A stretch of 64,000 bases of DNA. It comes from Halobacillus sp. A5 (GTDB taxonomy: Bacteria > Bacillota > Bacilli > Bacillales > Halobacillaceae). Positions 1 through 9,388 of this stretch are shown piece by piece; positions within the stretch are counted from its first letter, which is position 1; each line of letters starts with the position of its first letter. Position numbers and translations under genes: made by a program. The notes below the pieces were generated by a model that searched no databases, was not told the origin of the DNA, and saw only the letters and a program-made list of their open reading frames with translations. Location: positions 310,001-374,000 of the forward strand of contig NZ_JAIZEO010000003.1 in the NCBI RefSeq assembly GCF_024189315.1, given 5' to 3'.

Positions 1-883
1 TAAGCTGAAGTGCAGGTTCAAGCTCCCCTTTTTGTAGACGTAAGTTAAGAACGTCTTGTAAAAAAGAATCCGCGGTAAGTCCTCGGTCTGCAAGCTCTTC
101 CGTGAAATGAGATTCCTGCTCAGGCATATGTTCATGGATGAGACCACTTAATTTGAGGTAGTCATTCTCGAGTCGGCTATGCTCCGCAAGACGAATGTGC
201 AGGGCAATAAGGTCGATCTGACGGTTTTGTTTATTATAAAGCTGATCAAGTGTTTGAAAGGAAGCTTGGGCAGGCAGTGAGGCAAACGCCTGTTTTTCTA
301 CATATATGGGGTCCCGGCTAAGCACCGAGTTATCGTTTGATTTATAGAGATCTCTATATTTAGTAAATTGTAAATCACGGGTGAAGGAGTGCGTAACACT
401 ATGGTCTGGTGCCAAATCTTGAAGTATATGGAGGATGCGGTAACATGACAATAATTTACCATCACGGCGGTTCTGATAATAAAGCTTCTTAATGAGGTGG
501 ACAAGCTTCTCTTTCATAATAAAACCTTCAAAATAAGTAGCAATGAGGGCGGTCTCTTGTAAAGAGCAGTGCTTTGGAAGCAGGGCGAATAAATCATTGA
601 AACTTTTTTTCTTAAAAAGGGTGGCTGAAAGCTGGGAATCTATCAGTGGATGGGGCGGAGTGAATGTGATGCCGTTCTTTATAGCATTGGTTATGTGTGG
701 ATAAGCGGTGTGTGGCTTAGGAGTCACGTAATTTAAATACTGATCTTCATGAAAGAACACACAGTACTTCTGGTTATAATCGTCGGCAGCTTCAATAATG
801 CGGCTTTGTTTATAAATGATCATTCGTTCAACTGTCAGGCTGCGTGTTTCTTTCTTATCTTTGATTGTGATCGTTTGGGTCAT
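1..883 (-). CDS. Hypothetical protein, C-terminus cut by the window edge
   Basis: An open frame of 294 codons runs without a stop from an ATG at 883-881 to the left edge, so the C-terminus lies outside the window. The start is fixed by a strong ribosome site (GAGGAGGG on the minus strand, 898-891) about 7 nt upstream. The product starts MTQTITIKDKKETRSLTVER and continues as a soluble, probably mostly alpha-helical protein rich in His, Tyr, Leu and Lys. I see no signal peptide, membrane segment or catalytic motif. I do not recognise the family. A helical-repeat (TPR-like) fold is possible from the composition but is only a guess. Confidence 0.75.
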   Translation of the reverse strand, partial: MTQTITIKDKKETRSLTVERMIIYKQSRIIEAADDYNQKYCVFFHEDQYLNYVTPKPHTAYPHITNAIKNGITFTPPHPLIDSQLSATLFKKKSFNDLFALLPKHCSLQETALIATYFEGFIMKEKLVHLIKKLYYQNRRDGKLLSCYRILHILQDLAPDHSVTHSFTRDLQFTKYRDLYKSNDNSVLSRDPIYVEKQAFASLPAQASFQTLDQLYNKQNRQIDLIALHIRLAEHSRLENDYLKLSGLIHEHMPEQESHFTEELADRGLTADSFLQDVLNLRLQKGELEPALQL

Positions 884-1081
884 TCGTGATCCCTCCTCAA
901 TCTTTCTTTCACCATACCATTATATAAGCCAGGCATCAATAGGATCGACTCTGCATTAAATGACAAAGGAATGTGGTTGTTGCTGTTAAAGTCTTCTTGT
1001 CCGGTCCTGCCAGCGGTATAAATCGGAGGAGATGACTTAATAAATTTAATCGATACCATATCACTCCTGTGTTTGTTAGAA

Positions 1082-1095
1082 TGAAAGTGGTTTCA
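1082..1095 (+). promoter_or_regulatory. cre-like CcpA site upstream of manR
   Basis: TGAAAGTGGTTTCA matches the Bacillus cre consensus TGWNANCGNTNWCA at all but one position (T for the central C). It ends 22 nt before the manR-like start. Catabolite repression of the mannose locus is a reasonable inference. No clear sigma-A promoter could be assigned in the 234-nt gap. Confidence 0.4.
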
Positions 1096-1117
1096 TATTT
1101 ATGAAGTAGGTGCGGAA

Positions 1118-3025
1118 ATGAATGAACGACAAACAGAATTACTTAGAAAGCTAATTGTTCAAACTAACGACGTGTTTCATGTCAATGAACTTGCGGGAGA
1201 ACTAGGCTGCTCAGAGAAAACACTGCGTAACGATTTAAAAGCGGTAGAAGGTTTTCTGCAGAGCGGGGCTAGGATCGTCCGGAAGCCAGGAGTTGGTGTA
1301 TACCTTAAAGCTGGTGCTGAGGAGAAGTCCCGGTTGTTTCAATATTTGAACCAATCAGAATCGAAATCGGATAAGGACCGGATTCTGGAACTGGCGTATC
1401 GTCTGCTTACAGAGGAAAAAGCGTTGACGTTAACGCAGATGGCTGAGCAGCATTACAGCTCGGTCCCGACGATAAAGAAGGATTTGGATTTAATTCATCG
1501 CTGGCTCGGAACCTTTGAGCTGGAGCTGGTCACGAGGCAGAGAGTGGGAAGCAGTATAGAGGGAAGAGAATTAGATAAGCGGAATGCCCTTGCCCATCTA
1601 CCGGAGCTTGTCTCCTCTGCAGGAATCTCCAGCGATTATGTGCTGCATCTTTTTCCAGCCTATGAAGTTGACGTATTTAAACAGGCTTTAAAGAGGATGC
1701 AGACAATATTTGAAGTGGATTTCACGGAGGCAGAATTAGAAAGTCTGCTTATCCATGCGTTAGTCATGATGAAACGGACGAAGCAGCAGTCAGCGATTAA
1801 AGTGAGAGCTTCAGATAAACGGGCAGTGGAGGGTTCTTTAGAATATAAGATGACCGATTGGCTGTTCACACGTATTGGGGAAACACTTCGGCTGACTTTT
1901 CCAGTGGAGGAAAAAATATATTTCACGTGGCATGTTGCCAGCTGCAAGAGAGAAGGTTACCCTTCCCGTCCGGTCAATGATGGTCTACTTAAAGAAGTGA
2001 CAGAACAACTGACCTTTCAGCTCCAGATTATGACGATGATGAATTTTCGTAACGATGAATTGCTCGGGGACGGGCTGCGTATTCACCTTGATTCTACCAT
2101 TCACCGCGTTCGTCACGGATTGATGATTCGTAACCCTATGCTTCAGGATATTAAGAAAATGTATCCGTATATGTTCAGTATGGTCGTTCTGGCGTTAGAA
2201 GAAGTTAACAACAAGCATGACTTGAACATACCGGAGGACGAAGCGGCTTATCTTGTTCTTCATTTCCAGGCCGCTGTTGAACGACTGGAGAAGAAAAGGG
2301 ATACGTCCAAGAGGGTTCTAATTGTATGTGAGTTAGGTATAGGAATGTCTCATCTTTTACAAGCGAAGCTCGAGCAGGCCTATCAAGGACTTAAGATCAT
2401 CGCATGTGTTGCTGAAAGGGAGGTTGAGGAAATGGTGAAGGAGCACCCAGTTGATGGAGTGATTTCAACTAAGCCCCTCGGTTTATCTCATCCACCGTCC
2501 ATTGTCATTTCCCCTTTGCTGGAATCCAAGGACAAGCAGAAGGTAGACCAATTCTTAGAAAAAGTAGACCGAAGAAGTCTGCCGCTCAGCAGCAATGAGA
2601 CGCTTGTCCCCTATTTACAGGAAGAGTTCACTTATCTGCAGGTAAGAGCGGAACACCCTTATCAAGTAATTGAAATGCTGGCCAATAAATTGAAAGAAGC
2701 AGGGAAGGTGACAGAATCCTTTGCTCATCGAGCGTTGTTGAGAGAACGGTCTTCTTTTACTTCCATTGGCGGAGGTATTGCCATTCCTCACGCTCATCCG
2801 GAAGAAGTGCACGAATCGACCGTGGCGCTGGCGGTATTAGACGAGTCAATCGAGTGGGGGAAAGAGAGAACATCGGTTGTGTTTTTACTTGCGGTTTCAC
2901 AAAAAGACCAGGCCCTGACCCGTCCGCTCATGAATGCAATTTCTAAATTAAGTGAAGACTATAGGTGTGTTGAGAAGCTTAAATCCGCATCTAATTTCCA
3001 AGAAATAATAACAGTGCTTACGTAG
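1118..3025 (+). CDS. manR: ManR-like PRD/PTS-domain transcriptional activator
   Basis: A 635-residue BglG/MtlR-class regulator. Domains in order: an N-terminal winged HTH (about 1-60), a second HTH (about 80-140), two PTS regulation domains (about 165-400), an EIIB-like domain whose Cys lies in IVCELGIGMS (Cys404), and an EIIA-like domain with its His in IAIPHAHPEE (His558). Proteins of this kind are phosphorylated by HPr and by the cognate transporter and so sense sugar availability. Length and order fit Bacillus ManR. The gene lies directly upstream of a ManP-like transporter, separated by a terminator, so separate transcription of the target is likely. Specificity for mannose is inferred from that neighbour. 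manA, the usual third gene, is absent here. Confidence 0.85.
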   Translation: MNERQTELLRKLIVQTNDVFHVNELAGELGCSEKTLRNDLKAVEGFLQSGARIVRKPGVGVYLKAGAEEKSRLFQYLNQSESKSDKDRILELAYRLLTEEKALTLTQMAEQHYSSVPTIKKDLDLIHRWLGTFELELVTRQRVGSSIEGRELDKRNALAHLPELVSSAGISSDYVLHLFPAYEVDVFKQALKRMQTIFEVDFTEAELESLLIHALVMMKRTKQQSAIKVRASDKRAVEGSLEYKMTDWLFTRIGETLRLTFPVEEKIYFTWHVASCKREGYPSRPVNDGLLKEVTEQLTFQLQIMTMMNFRNDELLGDGLRIHLDSTIHRVRHGLMIRNPMLQDIKKMYPYMFSMVVLALEEVNNKHDLNIPEDEAAYLVLHFQAAVERLEKKRDTSKRVLIVCELGIGMSHLLQAKLEQAYQGLKIIACVAEREVEEMVKEHPVDGVISTKPLGLSHPPSIVISPLLESKDKQKVDQFLEKVDRRSLPLSSNETLVPYLQEEFTYLQVRAEHPYQVIEMLANKLKEAGKVTESFAHRALLRERSSFTSIGGGIAIPHAHPEEVHESTVALAVLDESIEWGKERTSVVFLLAVSQKDQALTRPLMNAISKLSEDYRCVEKLKSASNFQEIITVLT

Positions 3026-3026
3026 T

Positions 3027-3071
3027 AATTCATTTTTACCACAGCTCCGGTAAAAATGAATTGTTTTTTTT
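3027..3071 (+). terminator. Rho-independent terminator after manR
   Basis: Arms 3027-3040 and 3049-3062 form a perfect 14-bp stem with an 8-nt loop, followed by a run of eight T. It separates the regulator from manP, which therefore probably has its own activator-dependent promoter in the short stretch 3072-3124. Confidence 0.9.
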
Positions 3072-3124
3072 GTCGAAAAGATGACTTATGATGAAGTCAG
3101 GTAATAAAGAGAGGGGTTTATACT

Positions 3125-5056
3125 ATGAAAATACTTGCTGTCACTGCTTGTCCAGTAGGCATTGCCCATACGTATATGGCTGCAGAGAATCTGCAGAAGG
3201 CCGCAGATGAGCTGGGCGTAAAGATGAAAGTGGAAACGCAGGGATCGATTGGCGTTGAAAATGAACTGACCGAAATAGAGATTGCCGAAGCAGATGGTAT
3301 CATTATTGCCAGCGATAAGGATGTGTCTAAAGAAAGGTTCGGAGGAAAACCATTGCTTGTAGTCGGCGTACAGGAAGGCATACGCGAACCTAAGCAGCTG
3401 ATTCAGCGGATTATGGACAAAGATGTATCCGTTTACAAAGGGGACATGCCATCAGCAGATACGGTGAAGCAAAAGAAAAAGGATAAAGAAAATCCAATCT
3501 ACCGTCATTTAATGAATGGAGTAAGCTACATGATTCCTTTTATAGTAGTCGGCGGACTGCTGATTGCTATTTCACTGGCTTTAGGTGGAGAGCAGCAGGC
3601 AGAAGGAATTATTATTCCAGATGATTCCTTTTGGAAGCAGATTGAAAACCTGGGTGCAGCTTCCTTCAGCTTTATGGTTCCGATTCTGGCGGGCTTTATT
3701 GCTTATAGTATAGCGGACCGGCCGGGACTGGCCCCGGGGATTATTGGGGGATACATTGCAACAGACGGAAGCTTTTACGGCAGTGAAGCTGGAGCAGGAT
3801 TTATCGGTGGGATAATTGCTGGCTTTCTAGCCGGATACGTGGTCTTATGGATTAAAAAAATTAAAGTACCTCAGGCCGTGCAGCCGGTTATGCCGATTAT
3901 CTTTATCCCGATATTAGGTTCATTAATTGTTGGGCTGCTGTTTATTTTTGTTATTGGTGCGCCTGTGGCCGGTATATTTGAAGGTCTGACGGCATGGCTT
4001 GAAGGAATGCAGGGAACAAGTGCAGTACTATTAGCGTTAATTTTAGGTGCGATGATTGCGATTGATATGGGAGGACCTTTCAATAAAGTAGCTTTCTTAT
4101 TCGGTTCTGCAATGATCGCTGAAGGAAACTACGAGATTATGGGGGCCATTGCTGTGGCGATCTGTATTCCGCCGCTTGGAATGGGCTTGGCAACCTTCAT
4201 AAATAAGCGTAAATATCAGCAGGCAGAGAAAGAAACAGGAAAAGCCTCCTTTACAATGGGGCTGTTTGGAATTACCGAAGGAGCGATTCCTTTTGCTGCC
4301 CAGGATCCATTCCGTGTGATACCTAGTATCGTTACAGGCTCAATGGTAGGTGCAGTTATCGCAATGTTAAGCAGTGTAGGAGACCGTGTCGCGCACGGCG
4401 GACCTATTGTTGCAGTACTTGGAGCTGTAGATAACGTCCTTATGTTTTTTGTAGCGGCAGCCGTTGGTATGGTGGTCACTGCCTTTATGGTTAACTTTTT
4501 GAAAAAGGATGTAGCGGCAGCGGCCGTACCTGTAGATGAGGAAGCAGCTAAAACAGATGAAGCTGTTGTCAAAGATAAAAAAGAAGAACACACAGAAATT
4601 CATAAACTGACAGATATCACTACTCCTGAATTGATCGATATCGATTTAAAAGGAGAAACACGCGACGACGTAATTGATGAACTGATTGGTACTTTAGACG
4701 CCAATAATGTCCTGCAGTCACCTGCTCAATTTAAAGAAGCGATTATTAATCGTGAGAATGAGAGCACAACCGGTCTAGGGATGAACATTGCAATTCCGCA
4801 TGGAAAGTCATCAGCCGTGAAGAAGCCTGCAGTCGTATTTGGAATCAAACGTAACGGAGTTGACTGGGGAAGCATGGATGGAAGTGATGCTAAGCTTATC
4901 TTTATGATTGCTGTGCCGAAAGAGCGCGAAGGAGATGATCACCTGCGAATTCTTCAAATTCTTTCGCGCCGTTTGATGGATGAGGAGTTTAGAGAACAGT
5001 TAATGAACGTGGAGACTAAGGAAGAAGCGTATCGATTATTACAAACGATAGAGTGA
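3125..5056 (+). CDS. manP: PTS mannose/fructose-family transporter, EIIBCA fusion
   Basis: A 643-residue membrane phosphotransferase that takes up and phosphorylates a hexose. Domain order is EIIB-EIIC-EIIA as in B. subtilis ManP, whose sequence it follows closely from memory. EIIB (1-100) carries the phospho-Cys in TACPVGIAHT (Cys9). EIIC (about 115-470) is strongly hydrophobic and contains GGPFNKVAF and GITEGAIPFA. EIIA (about 490-643) carries the phospho-His in IAIPHGKS (His559). A charged Ala/Glu/Lys linker joins C to A. The ribosome site AGAGAGGGG precedes the ATG. Mannose is the likely substrate by similarity to ManP; fructose is the alternative, since the family is Fru-type. Confidence 0.9.
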   Translation: MKILAVTACPVGIAHTYMAAENLQKAADELGVKMKVETQGSIGVENELTEIEIAEADGIIIASDKDVSKERFGGKPLLVVGVQEGIREPKQLIQRIMDKDVSVYKGDMPSADTVKQKKKDKENPIYRHLMNGVSYMIPFIVVGGLLIAISLALGGEQQAEGIIIPDDSFWKQIENLGAASFSFMVPILAGFIAYSIADRPGLAPGIIGGYIATDGSFYGSEAGAGFIGGIIAGFLAGYVVLWIKKIKVPQAVQPVMPIIFIPILGSLIVGLLFIFVIGAPVAGIFEGLTAWLEGMQGTSAVLLALILGAMIAIDMGGPFNKVAFLFGSAMIAEGNYEIMGAIAVAICIPPLGMGLATFINKRKYQQAEKETGKASFTMGLFGITEGAIPFAAQDPFRVIPSIVTGSMVGAVIAMLSSVGDRVAHGGPIVAVLGAVDNVLMFFVAAAVGMVVTAFMVNFLKKDVAAAAVPVDEEAAKTDEAVVKDKKEEHTEIHKLTDITTPELIDIDLKGETRDDVIDELIGTLDANNVLQSPAQFKEAIINRENESTTGLGMNIAIPHGKSSAVKKPAVVFGIKRNGVDWGSMDGSDAKLIFMIAVPKEREGDDHLRILQILSRRLMDEEFREQLMNVETKEEAYRLLQTIE

Positions 5057-5064
5057 TTATTAGT

Positions 5065-5098
5065 CCTTGCAGGAAACTTTCCTGCAAGGTTTTTCTTT
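5065..5098 (+). terminator. Terminator after manP
   Basis: Stem CCTTGCAGG (5065-5073) pairs with CCTGCAAGG (5081-5089), followed by TTTTTCTTT. Confidence 0.85.
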
Positions 5099-5185
5099 AG
5101 GTGAAAATAATTAGTTCCTTTGAGTAACGGAACTAATTAATAAAAATTTTAATGCGTTGATAGGAAGAAATGACAGAGGAATACA

Positions 5186-5233
5186 CAAAAAGACGATTGA
5201 AGAGGGAGGAGCTCCTCCCTCTTCAATCGTCTT
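5186..5233 (-). terminator. Terminator of the melA operon, 44-bp perfect palindrome
   Basis: Bases 5190-5233 form a perfect inverted repeat with 22-bp arms and no spacer. Read on the minus strand it is followed by TTTTT (5190-5186), so it can end transcription of the melA operon. The lack of a loop makes it unusually long and symmetrical. Confidence 0.75.
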
Positions 5234-5245
5234 ATAATAATAGTA

Positions 5246-6547
5246 TTACTTATATTCAGGAAGCCAGTCACCGTGAGCTTCGATAAGTTCATCACACATA
5301 GCCGTTATATCATCCATAGAAAGTTCTGCACTCGTATGAGGATCAAGAAGAGCTGCCTGGTAAATATGTTCCTTTTTACCTGTAACTGCAGCTTCGATTG
5401 TTAATAATTGTGTATTAATATTCGTACGGTTAAGTGCTGCAAGCTGTTCCGGCAGTTCTCCGATATAGGTTGGAAGAATTCCATTTCGGTCAGCTACACA
5501 AGGTACTTCTACGCAGGATTTTTCCGGGAGGTTCGATATAAGGCCTCCGGTGTTCATTACATTTCCCCCAAATTTAAAAGGTTCGTTTGTTTCCATAGCT
5601 TCGATGATACGTGAGCCGTATTCTTTGGACCGTTCGTGTGACAACTGGGAGTTATGGACGATTTCGTCACGCATGTCTTCCCATTCTTTAATTTGATTGA
5701 CGCATCGGCGTGGATACTCATCTAAAGGAATGTTAAAATGTTCAATTAGTTCAGGATATTGGCTTTTTATAAAATAAGGGTGATATTCAGCGTTATGCTC
5801 TGAAGATTCAGTGATATAATAGCCAAACTTATCCATCAATTCAAAACGAACCATATCATTATGCTTTTCCTTCTGTTTTTCTTTGGCACGTTTCTTAATT
5901 TCAGGATATAGATCTTTTCCATCCTTTTTCACTTCTAAAAGCCATGCCATATGGTTGATTCCGGCAATTCGCTCTTCAATCCCAGAATGATCCATATCCA
6001 AAGCTTCAAATAATTCTTTCGTACACGCTTGAACACTATGACAGAGACCGATAGTTTTAACGTTTGTGTGGCGGTTCATAAATCCTGTTAATGCGGCCAT
6101 TGGGTTAGTATAGTTTAACAGCCAGGCATTAGGACAAACCGTCTCAATATCTCTGGCGATTTCGAGCATTACAGGGATCGTACGCAATGTTCGAAAGATC
6201 CCTCCAATACCGATTGTGTCCCCGATCGTCTGGTGTAAACCGTATTTTTTAGGAATGTCAAAATCGATGACCGTACTCGGCTTATACCCGCCTACTTGAA
6301 TGGCATTAATAACATATTTAGCATCAGCCAATGCTTCTTTTCGGTTAAGGTAGGATTCAATTTGAATCGACTGATTATATTTCTGTGCCAGGTTTTGAAG
6401 CATTTGCTCTGATTCTTTCAATCTTATTTCATCTATATCGTGAAGGGCAAATTCAAATCCTTCAAGTGCAGGAACAAACAGGCAGTCCCCGAGAATGTTT
6501 TTTGCGAAAATAGTGCTTCCTGCTCCAATAAACGTAATTTTTGACAT
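5246..6547 (-). CDS. melA: Alpha-galactosidase, glycoside hydrolase family 4
   Basis: A 433-residue cytoplasmic enzyme that hydrolyses alpha-galactosides such as melibiose. Family 4 uses NAD+, a divalent metal and an oxidation-elimination mechanism. The Rossmann motif is at the N-terminus (ITFIGAGSTIF, about 4-14). The metal-binding Cys-His pair sits in GLCHSVQ (Cys169, His170), and NYTNPMAALT is typical of the family. Length is normal. A ribosome site (AGGAGGAATATA) precedes the ATG. It follows the LacI-type gene by 78 nt on the same strand, so the two probably form an operon. It appears to be the only intact alpha-galactosidase of this locus, because the GH36 copy at 11174-11496 is decayed. 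Confidence 0.9.
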   Translation of the reverse strand: MSKITFIGAGSTIFAKNILGDCLFVPALEGFEFALHDIDEIRLKESEQMLQNLAQKYNQSIQIESYLNRKEALADAKYVINAIQVGGYKPSTVIDFDIPKKYGLHQTIGDTIGIGGIFRTLRTIPVMLEIARDIETVCPNAWLLNYTNPMAALTGFMNRHTNVKTIGLCHSVQACTKELFEALDMDHSGIEERIAGINHMAWLLEVKKDGKDLYPEIKKRAKEKQKEKHNDMVRFELMDKFGYYITESSEHNAEYHPYFIKSQYPELIEHFNIPLDEYPRRCVNQIKEWEDMRDEIVHNSQLSHERSKEYGSRIIEAMETNEPFKFGGNVMNTGGLISNLPEKSCVEVPCVADRNGILPTYIGELPEQLAALNRTNINTQLLTIEAAVTGKKEHIYQAALLDPHTSAELSMDDITAMCDELIEAHGDWLPEYK

Positions 6548-6625
6548 TTATATTCCTCCTATAAAAAATAACTTAGTTAAATCGCTTGATACATTTGATA
6601 AAAAAATTGGCTGTAAATTAAATTG

Positions 6626-7681
6626 CTAATGAACAACTGGAGTTTTTATTGGTGCGGACGATTCACGAAATTGAATTTTGCACGGGTGTATAATTTTTGT
6701 TGGAATTTCTCTACCTTCCATGCGTTCATTTAATAATTTGACAGCCGAATTTCCCATTTCTTCTGAAAAAACCTTAGCTGTGGTTAATGGGGGAGTTAAG
6801 TAACTTGCCAGTTCTATATCGTTATAGCTGACAATAGATATATCCTCCGGGACCTGTAACCCAGATTCATGTAAAGCACGCAGAGCCCCGGTTGCGAGTG
6901 GATCACTGGCGGTAATAAATGCAGTAGGAAGCTGCCCTTTCTGAATCGCCTTCATCATTAATTGATAGCCGTCATCAGTCGACCAGTCCCCTAAATATAC
7001 GTGTTGATCGTTGTAAAAACCTTTTGCTGCCATTATTTTTTTGTACGGTAAGAATCTTAATTTTTCCAGATTATCTATGCGTTCAAGTTCTGTATATTCA
7101 GAAGGGGAGTGGATAATTTCCTGTCCTCCAATAAACCCTATCTTTTGATGTCCTAATAATAGTAAGTGTTCCAATAACCGAATGGTTGCCCCGTAAAGAT
7201 CGGGGGTTACGCTGTCGAAGACTTCCACTCCGGGTGATTCATCAATAAACACAACTCGGTTATGCTTTGAATAGATTTGCTCGACCGTCTCCGGGGGAAT
7301 ATTCCCTACTACTATGACTCCATTGAGGTCATTGAGATTCGTTTCCTCCTCTATATTCTGTCCTTTCCTAATAACTCTTGAGATGTTTATTTGTAATCGG
7401 GCGCATTCCGCCTCAATTCCCCTCCTGATCTTAATAAAATACTCATCTTCAAATTCATAGTCCTTTGAACAAAAAATCATCAAGCCGATCGATTTTTTTG
7501 TGTGAAATGAATAAGATTTTTTCTTGAGTGTTAAAGACATATAATTTAATTTTTCAGCAGATTCATAGATACGTTCTCTAGTTGAATCAGCAACAGATAA
7601 GGTATCGTCCTCACTTAATACTCTAGAAACGGTCGATATTGACACGTTCGCATCTTTTGCTACGTCCTTTAAACTTGCCAT
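6626..7681 (-). CDS. LacI/GalR-family regulator of the alpha-galactoside genes
   Basis: A 351-residue repressor. The N-terminal HTH is MASLKDVAKDANVSISTVSR, followed by a hinge and a periplasmic-binding-protein-like effector domain (about 65-340) with GIMIFCS-like and SIVSYNDIELASYLTPPLTT segments typical of the family. A ribosome site GGAGGTG lies 5 nt before the ATG. An odd-centred palindrome ATTTTACTAAAAT sits just upstream at 7696-7708, which suggests autoregulation. Its position between melA and the divergent sugar importer suggests that it senses melibiose, raffinose or galactose; this is inference. It is a paralogue of the protein at 11552-12562. Confidence 0.85.
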   Translation of the reverse strand: MASLKDVAKDANVSISTVSRVLSEDDTLSVADSTRERIYESAEKLNYMSLTLKKKSYSFHTKKSIGLMIFCSKDYEFEDEYFIKIRRGIEAECARLQINISRVIRKGQNIEEETNLNDLNGVIVVGNIPPETVEQIYSKHNRVVFIDESPGVEVFDSVTPDLYGATIRLLEHLLLLGHQKIGFIGGQEIIHSPSEYTELERIDNLEKLRFLPYKKIMAAKGFYNDQHVYLGDWSTDDGYQLMMKAIQKGQLPTAFITASDPLATGALRALHESGLQVPEDISIVSYNDIELASYLTPPLTTAKVFSEEMGNSAVKLLNERMEGREIPTKIIHPCKIQFRESSAPIKTPVVH

Positions 7682-7999
7682 TTGACACCTCCACTATTTT
7701 ACTAAAATTTACTTATCTTTTAAGTTATCATACATTAACTATCAACACAAAACAATTATTTGTTTTTATTAATTAATCAAGGTCAGTTATTGGTTTTAAC
7801 TATGAGTGATACTAGGGTAAATCTAGTAAAAAAATACCTTTATCTTAATTGTAAATTTCAAAAAACCCTTGAAAGCGATTTCTTACTTTGATATATTCAA
7901 AACAACAAAGTAAAAGTTTTAGTAAAAATTAAATGACGCTTTTAATTTTGTGTCGGTGAGTGTAATCGTTGGCTTTAAAAACAAACAGGGAGGTTCACT
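7682..7999. promoter_or_regulatory. Divergent regulatory region: LacI-type operators and a cre site
   Basis: This AT-rich 318-nt gap separates the lacI-melA operon from the importer operon. Two copies of TTTTASTAAAA occur, at 7697-7707 (TTTTACTAAAA) and 7917-7927 (TTTTAGTAAAA), with a partial copy CTAGTAAAA at 7823-7831. A cre-like site TGAAAGCGATTTCT lies at 7870-7883 with one mismatch to TGWNANCGNTNWCA. The layout suggests repression by the local LacI-type protein plus CcpA control. Sigma-A boxes are not clear. Confidence 0.55.
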
Positions 8000-9295
8000 A
8001 TGAAAAACTCAGTTGTTAAGTTTGTCGGTAGTATCGGAATGATCACGTTATTAGCAGCATGTGGAGGTAATGGAGACGAAGGTGCCAATGGGAACGAAGA
8101 CGGCGGGGAAATCAGTGGAGGAGAGGAAGGTAAGTTAACGGTCGCTCTAACAGCAAGCAGTGAAGGGGAAAGAGATACCTTCGAAGAATTAATCGGGGAG
8201 TTTGAAGAAGAAAACGATATTGAAGTAGAAGCAAGTTTTCCAGGTGGAGGCTATGAAGATCAAATGAGAGTTCAGATGGCTGCGAATGATCTCCCGGATG
8301 TATTTGATACTCACGGATGGTCCCAGCTCCGTTATGGCGAGTATACTCACGACCAACAGGACATGGACTGGGTGGGTAATATGAAGCCTGAAATGGAAGA
8401 CATCGTTAAAGATGAGGATGGCAAGGTTTACACTTATCCCGTTAATATGGCTCAGGACGGGGTCATTTATAACGAAAACATCTTAGAAGAGTATGATATT
8501 GATGTTCCGCAGACCTGGGATGAATTTGTGTCAGCGCTGGAAACAGTTCGTGATGAAGCCGATGGGCAGGTAGCTCCATTATGGATTGCCGGTGGAGACG
8601 GTTACCCATTAGGGCAGATGGTAGATCAAATGATGACGCCAATGTATGAAACTGATGAAGAAAACGATTATACAGAGGAATTACTTGACGGTTCTTTTGA
8701 TTGGAGCCGGTATGAATGGCTTCCTGAACAATTATTGATGCTCCAGGAAAATGAACTGTTAAACCAGGATGTGTTGACTGCTAAGTACGCGCAGGCACCT
8801 GAAATTATGGCTGGAGAGCAGGCGGCGTTTATGTTTGCAGGTGGATCAATTGGACCTGATACGACCGCCTTGAATGAAGACGTTGAAGTTGGAATAATGC
8901 CGACGCCGTCTGTTCATGAAGGGGACGAGCCGGTTTGGGTTGGCGGAGAACGCTTCGCTCTTGCCATCTTTGAAGAGTCTGAAATGAAAGAGGAAGCTGA
9001 GCAGTTTATTGAGTTTATGGCTGAACCGGATCACGCTGAGCGCATCGCGGAAGGTACCAATTTAGCGTCTGCTATCGAGGGTGTAGAAGCTGACACTTAC
9101 TTCTCTGAAGATTTGGAGAGATACTCAGATACTGAAATTGTCAGTTACTTCGACCGTGTTTATCTGCCGAGCGGTATGTGGGATGTCATGTCCACGACTA
9201 CAGAAGAACTGCTGGCCGGAGGAACACCAGAAGAAGCAGCCGATACAATGGAATCTGAATATGAGAGATTAAGAGACGAAAGCGATGAAGAATAA
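8000..9295 (+). CDS. melE: Sugar ABC transporter substrate-binding lipoprotein
   Basis: A 431-residue family-1 sugar-binding protein. A lipoprotein signal peptide ends in LLAAC with the lipidated Cys at residue 21. A Gly/Glu/Asn-rich acidic linker follows, then a bilobed binding domain. The protein is very acidic, as is common for exported proteins of halophiles. The ribosome site GGGAGG precedes the ATG. Its neighbours (GH4 alpha-galactosidase, GH36 relic, galM, LacI regulators) point to melibiose/raffinose-type substrates, so it corresponds to MelE/MsmE of other Bacilli. A hairpin after the gene (9313-9338) probably keeps its expression above that of the permeases. Confidence 0.85.
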   Translation: MKNSVVKFVGSIGMITLLAACGGNGDEGANGNEDGGEISGGEEGKLTVALTASSEGERDTFEELIGEFEEENDIEVEASFPGGGYEDQMRVQMAANDLPDVFDTHGWSQLRYGEYTHDQQDMDWVGNMKPEMEDIVKDEDGKVYTYPVNMAQDGVIYNENILEEYDIDVPQTWDEFVSALETVRDEADGQVAPLWIAGGDGYPLGQMVDQMMTPMYETDEENDYTEELLDGSFDWSRYEWLPEQLLMLQENELLNQDVLTAKYAQAPEIMAGEQAAFMFAGGSIGPDTTALNEDVEVGIMPTPSVHEGDEPVWVGGERFALAIFEESEMKEEAEQFIEFMAEPDHAERIAEGTNLASAIEGVEADTYFSEDLERYSDTEIVSYFDRVYLPSGMWDVMSTTTEELLAGGTPEEAADTMESEYERLRDESDEE

Positions 9296-9312
9296 TTTAC
9301 ATTAATCTTTTA

Positions 9313-9338
9313 AAGGGGGAGAAGCCGTTCTCTCCCTT
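9313..9338 (+). other. Intercistronic hairpin after the binding-protein gene
   Basis: AAGGGGGAGAA (9313-9323) pairs with TTCTCTCCCTT (9328-9338) through one G-U pair. No T run follows, so it is more likely an mRNA-stabilising or partial attenuating stem than a full terminator. Confidence 0.55.
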
Positions 9339-9388
9339 CAATCTTAATGACACTTATATCGTTCAGTAATAAGGAGAGGACATAAAAC

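Noticed and set aside
4216-4593. 125-codon minus-strand frame inside manP
   Set aside because: It lies wholly opposite a well-supported PTS gene, has low-complexity Ala/Thr/Ser composition and no ribosome site.
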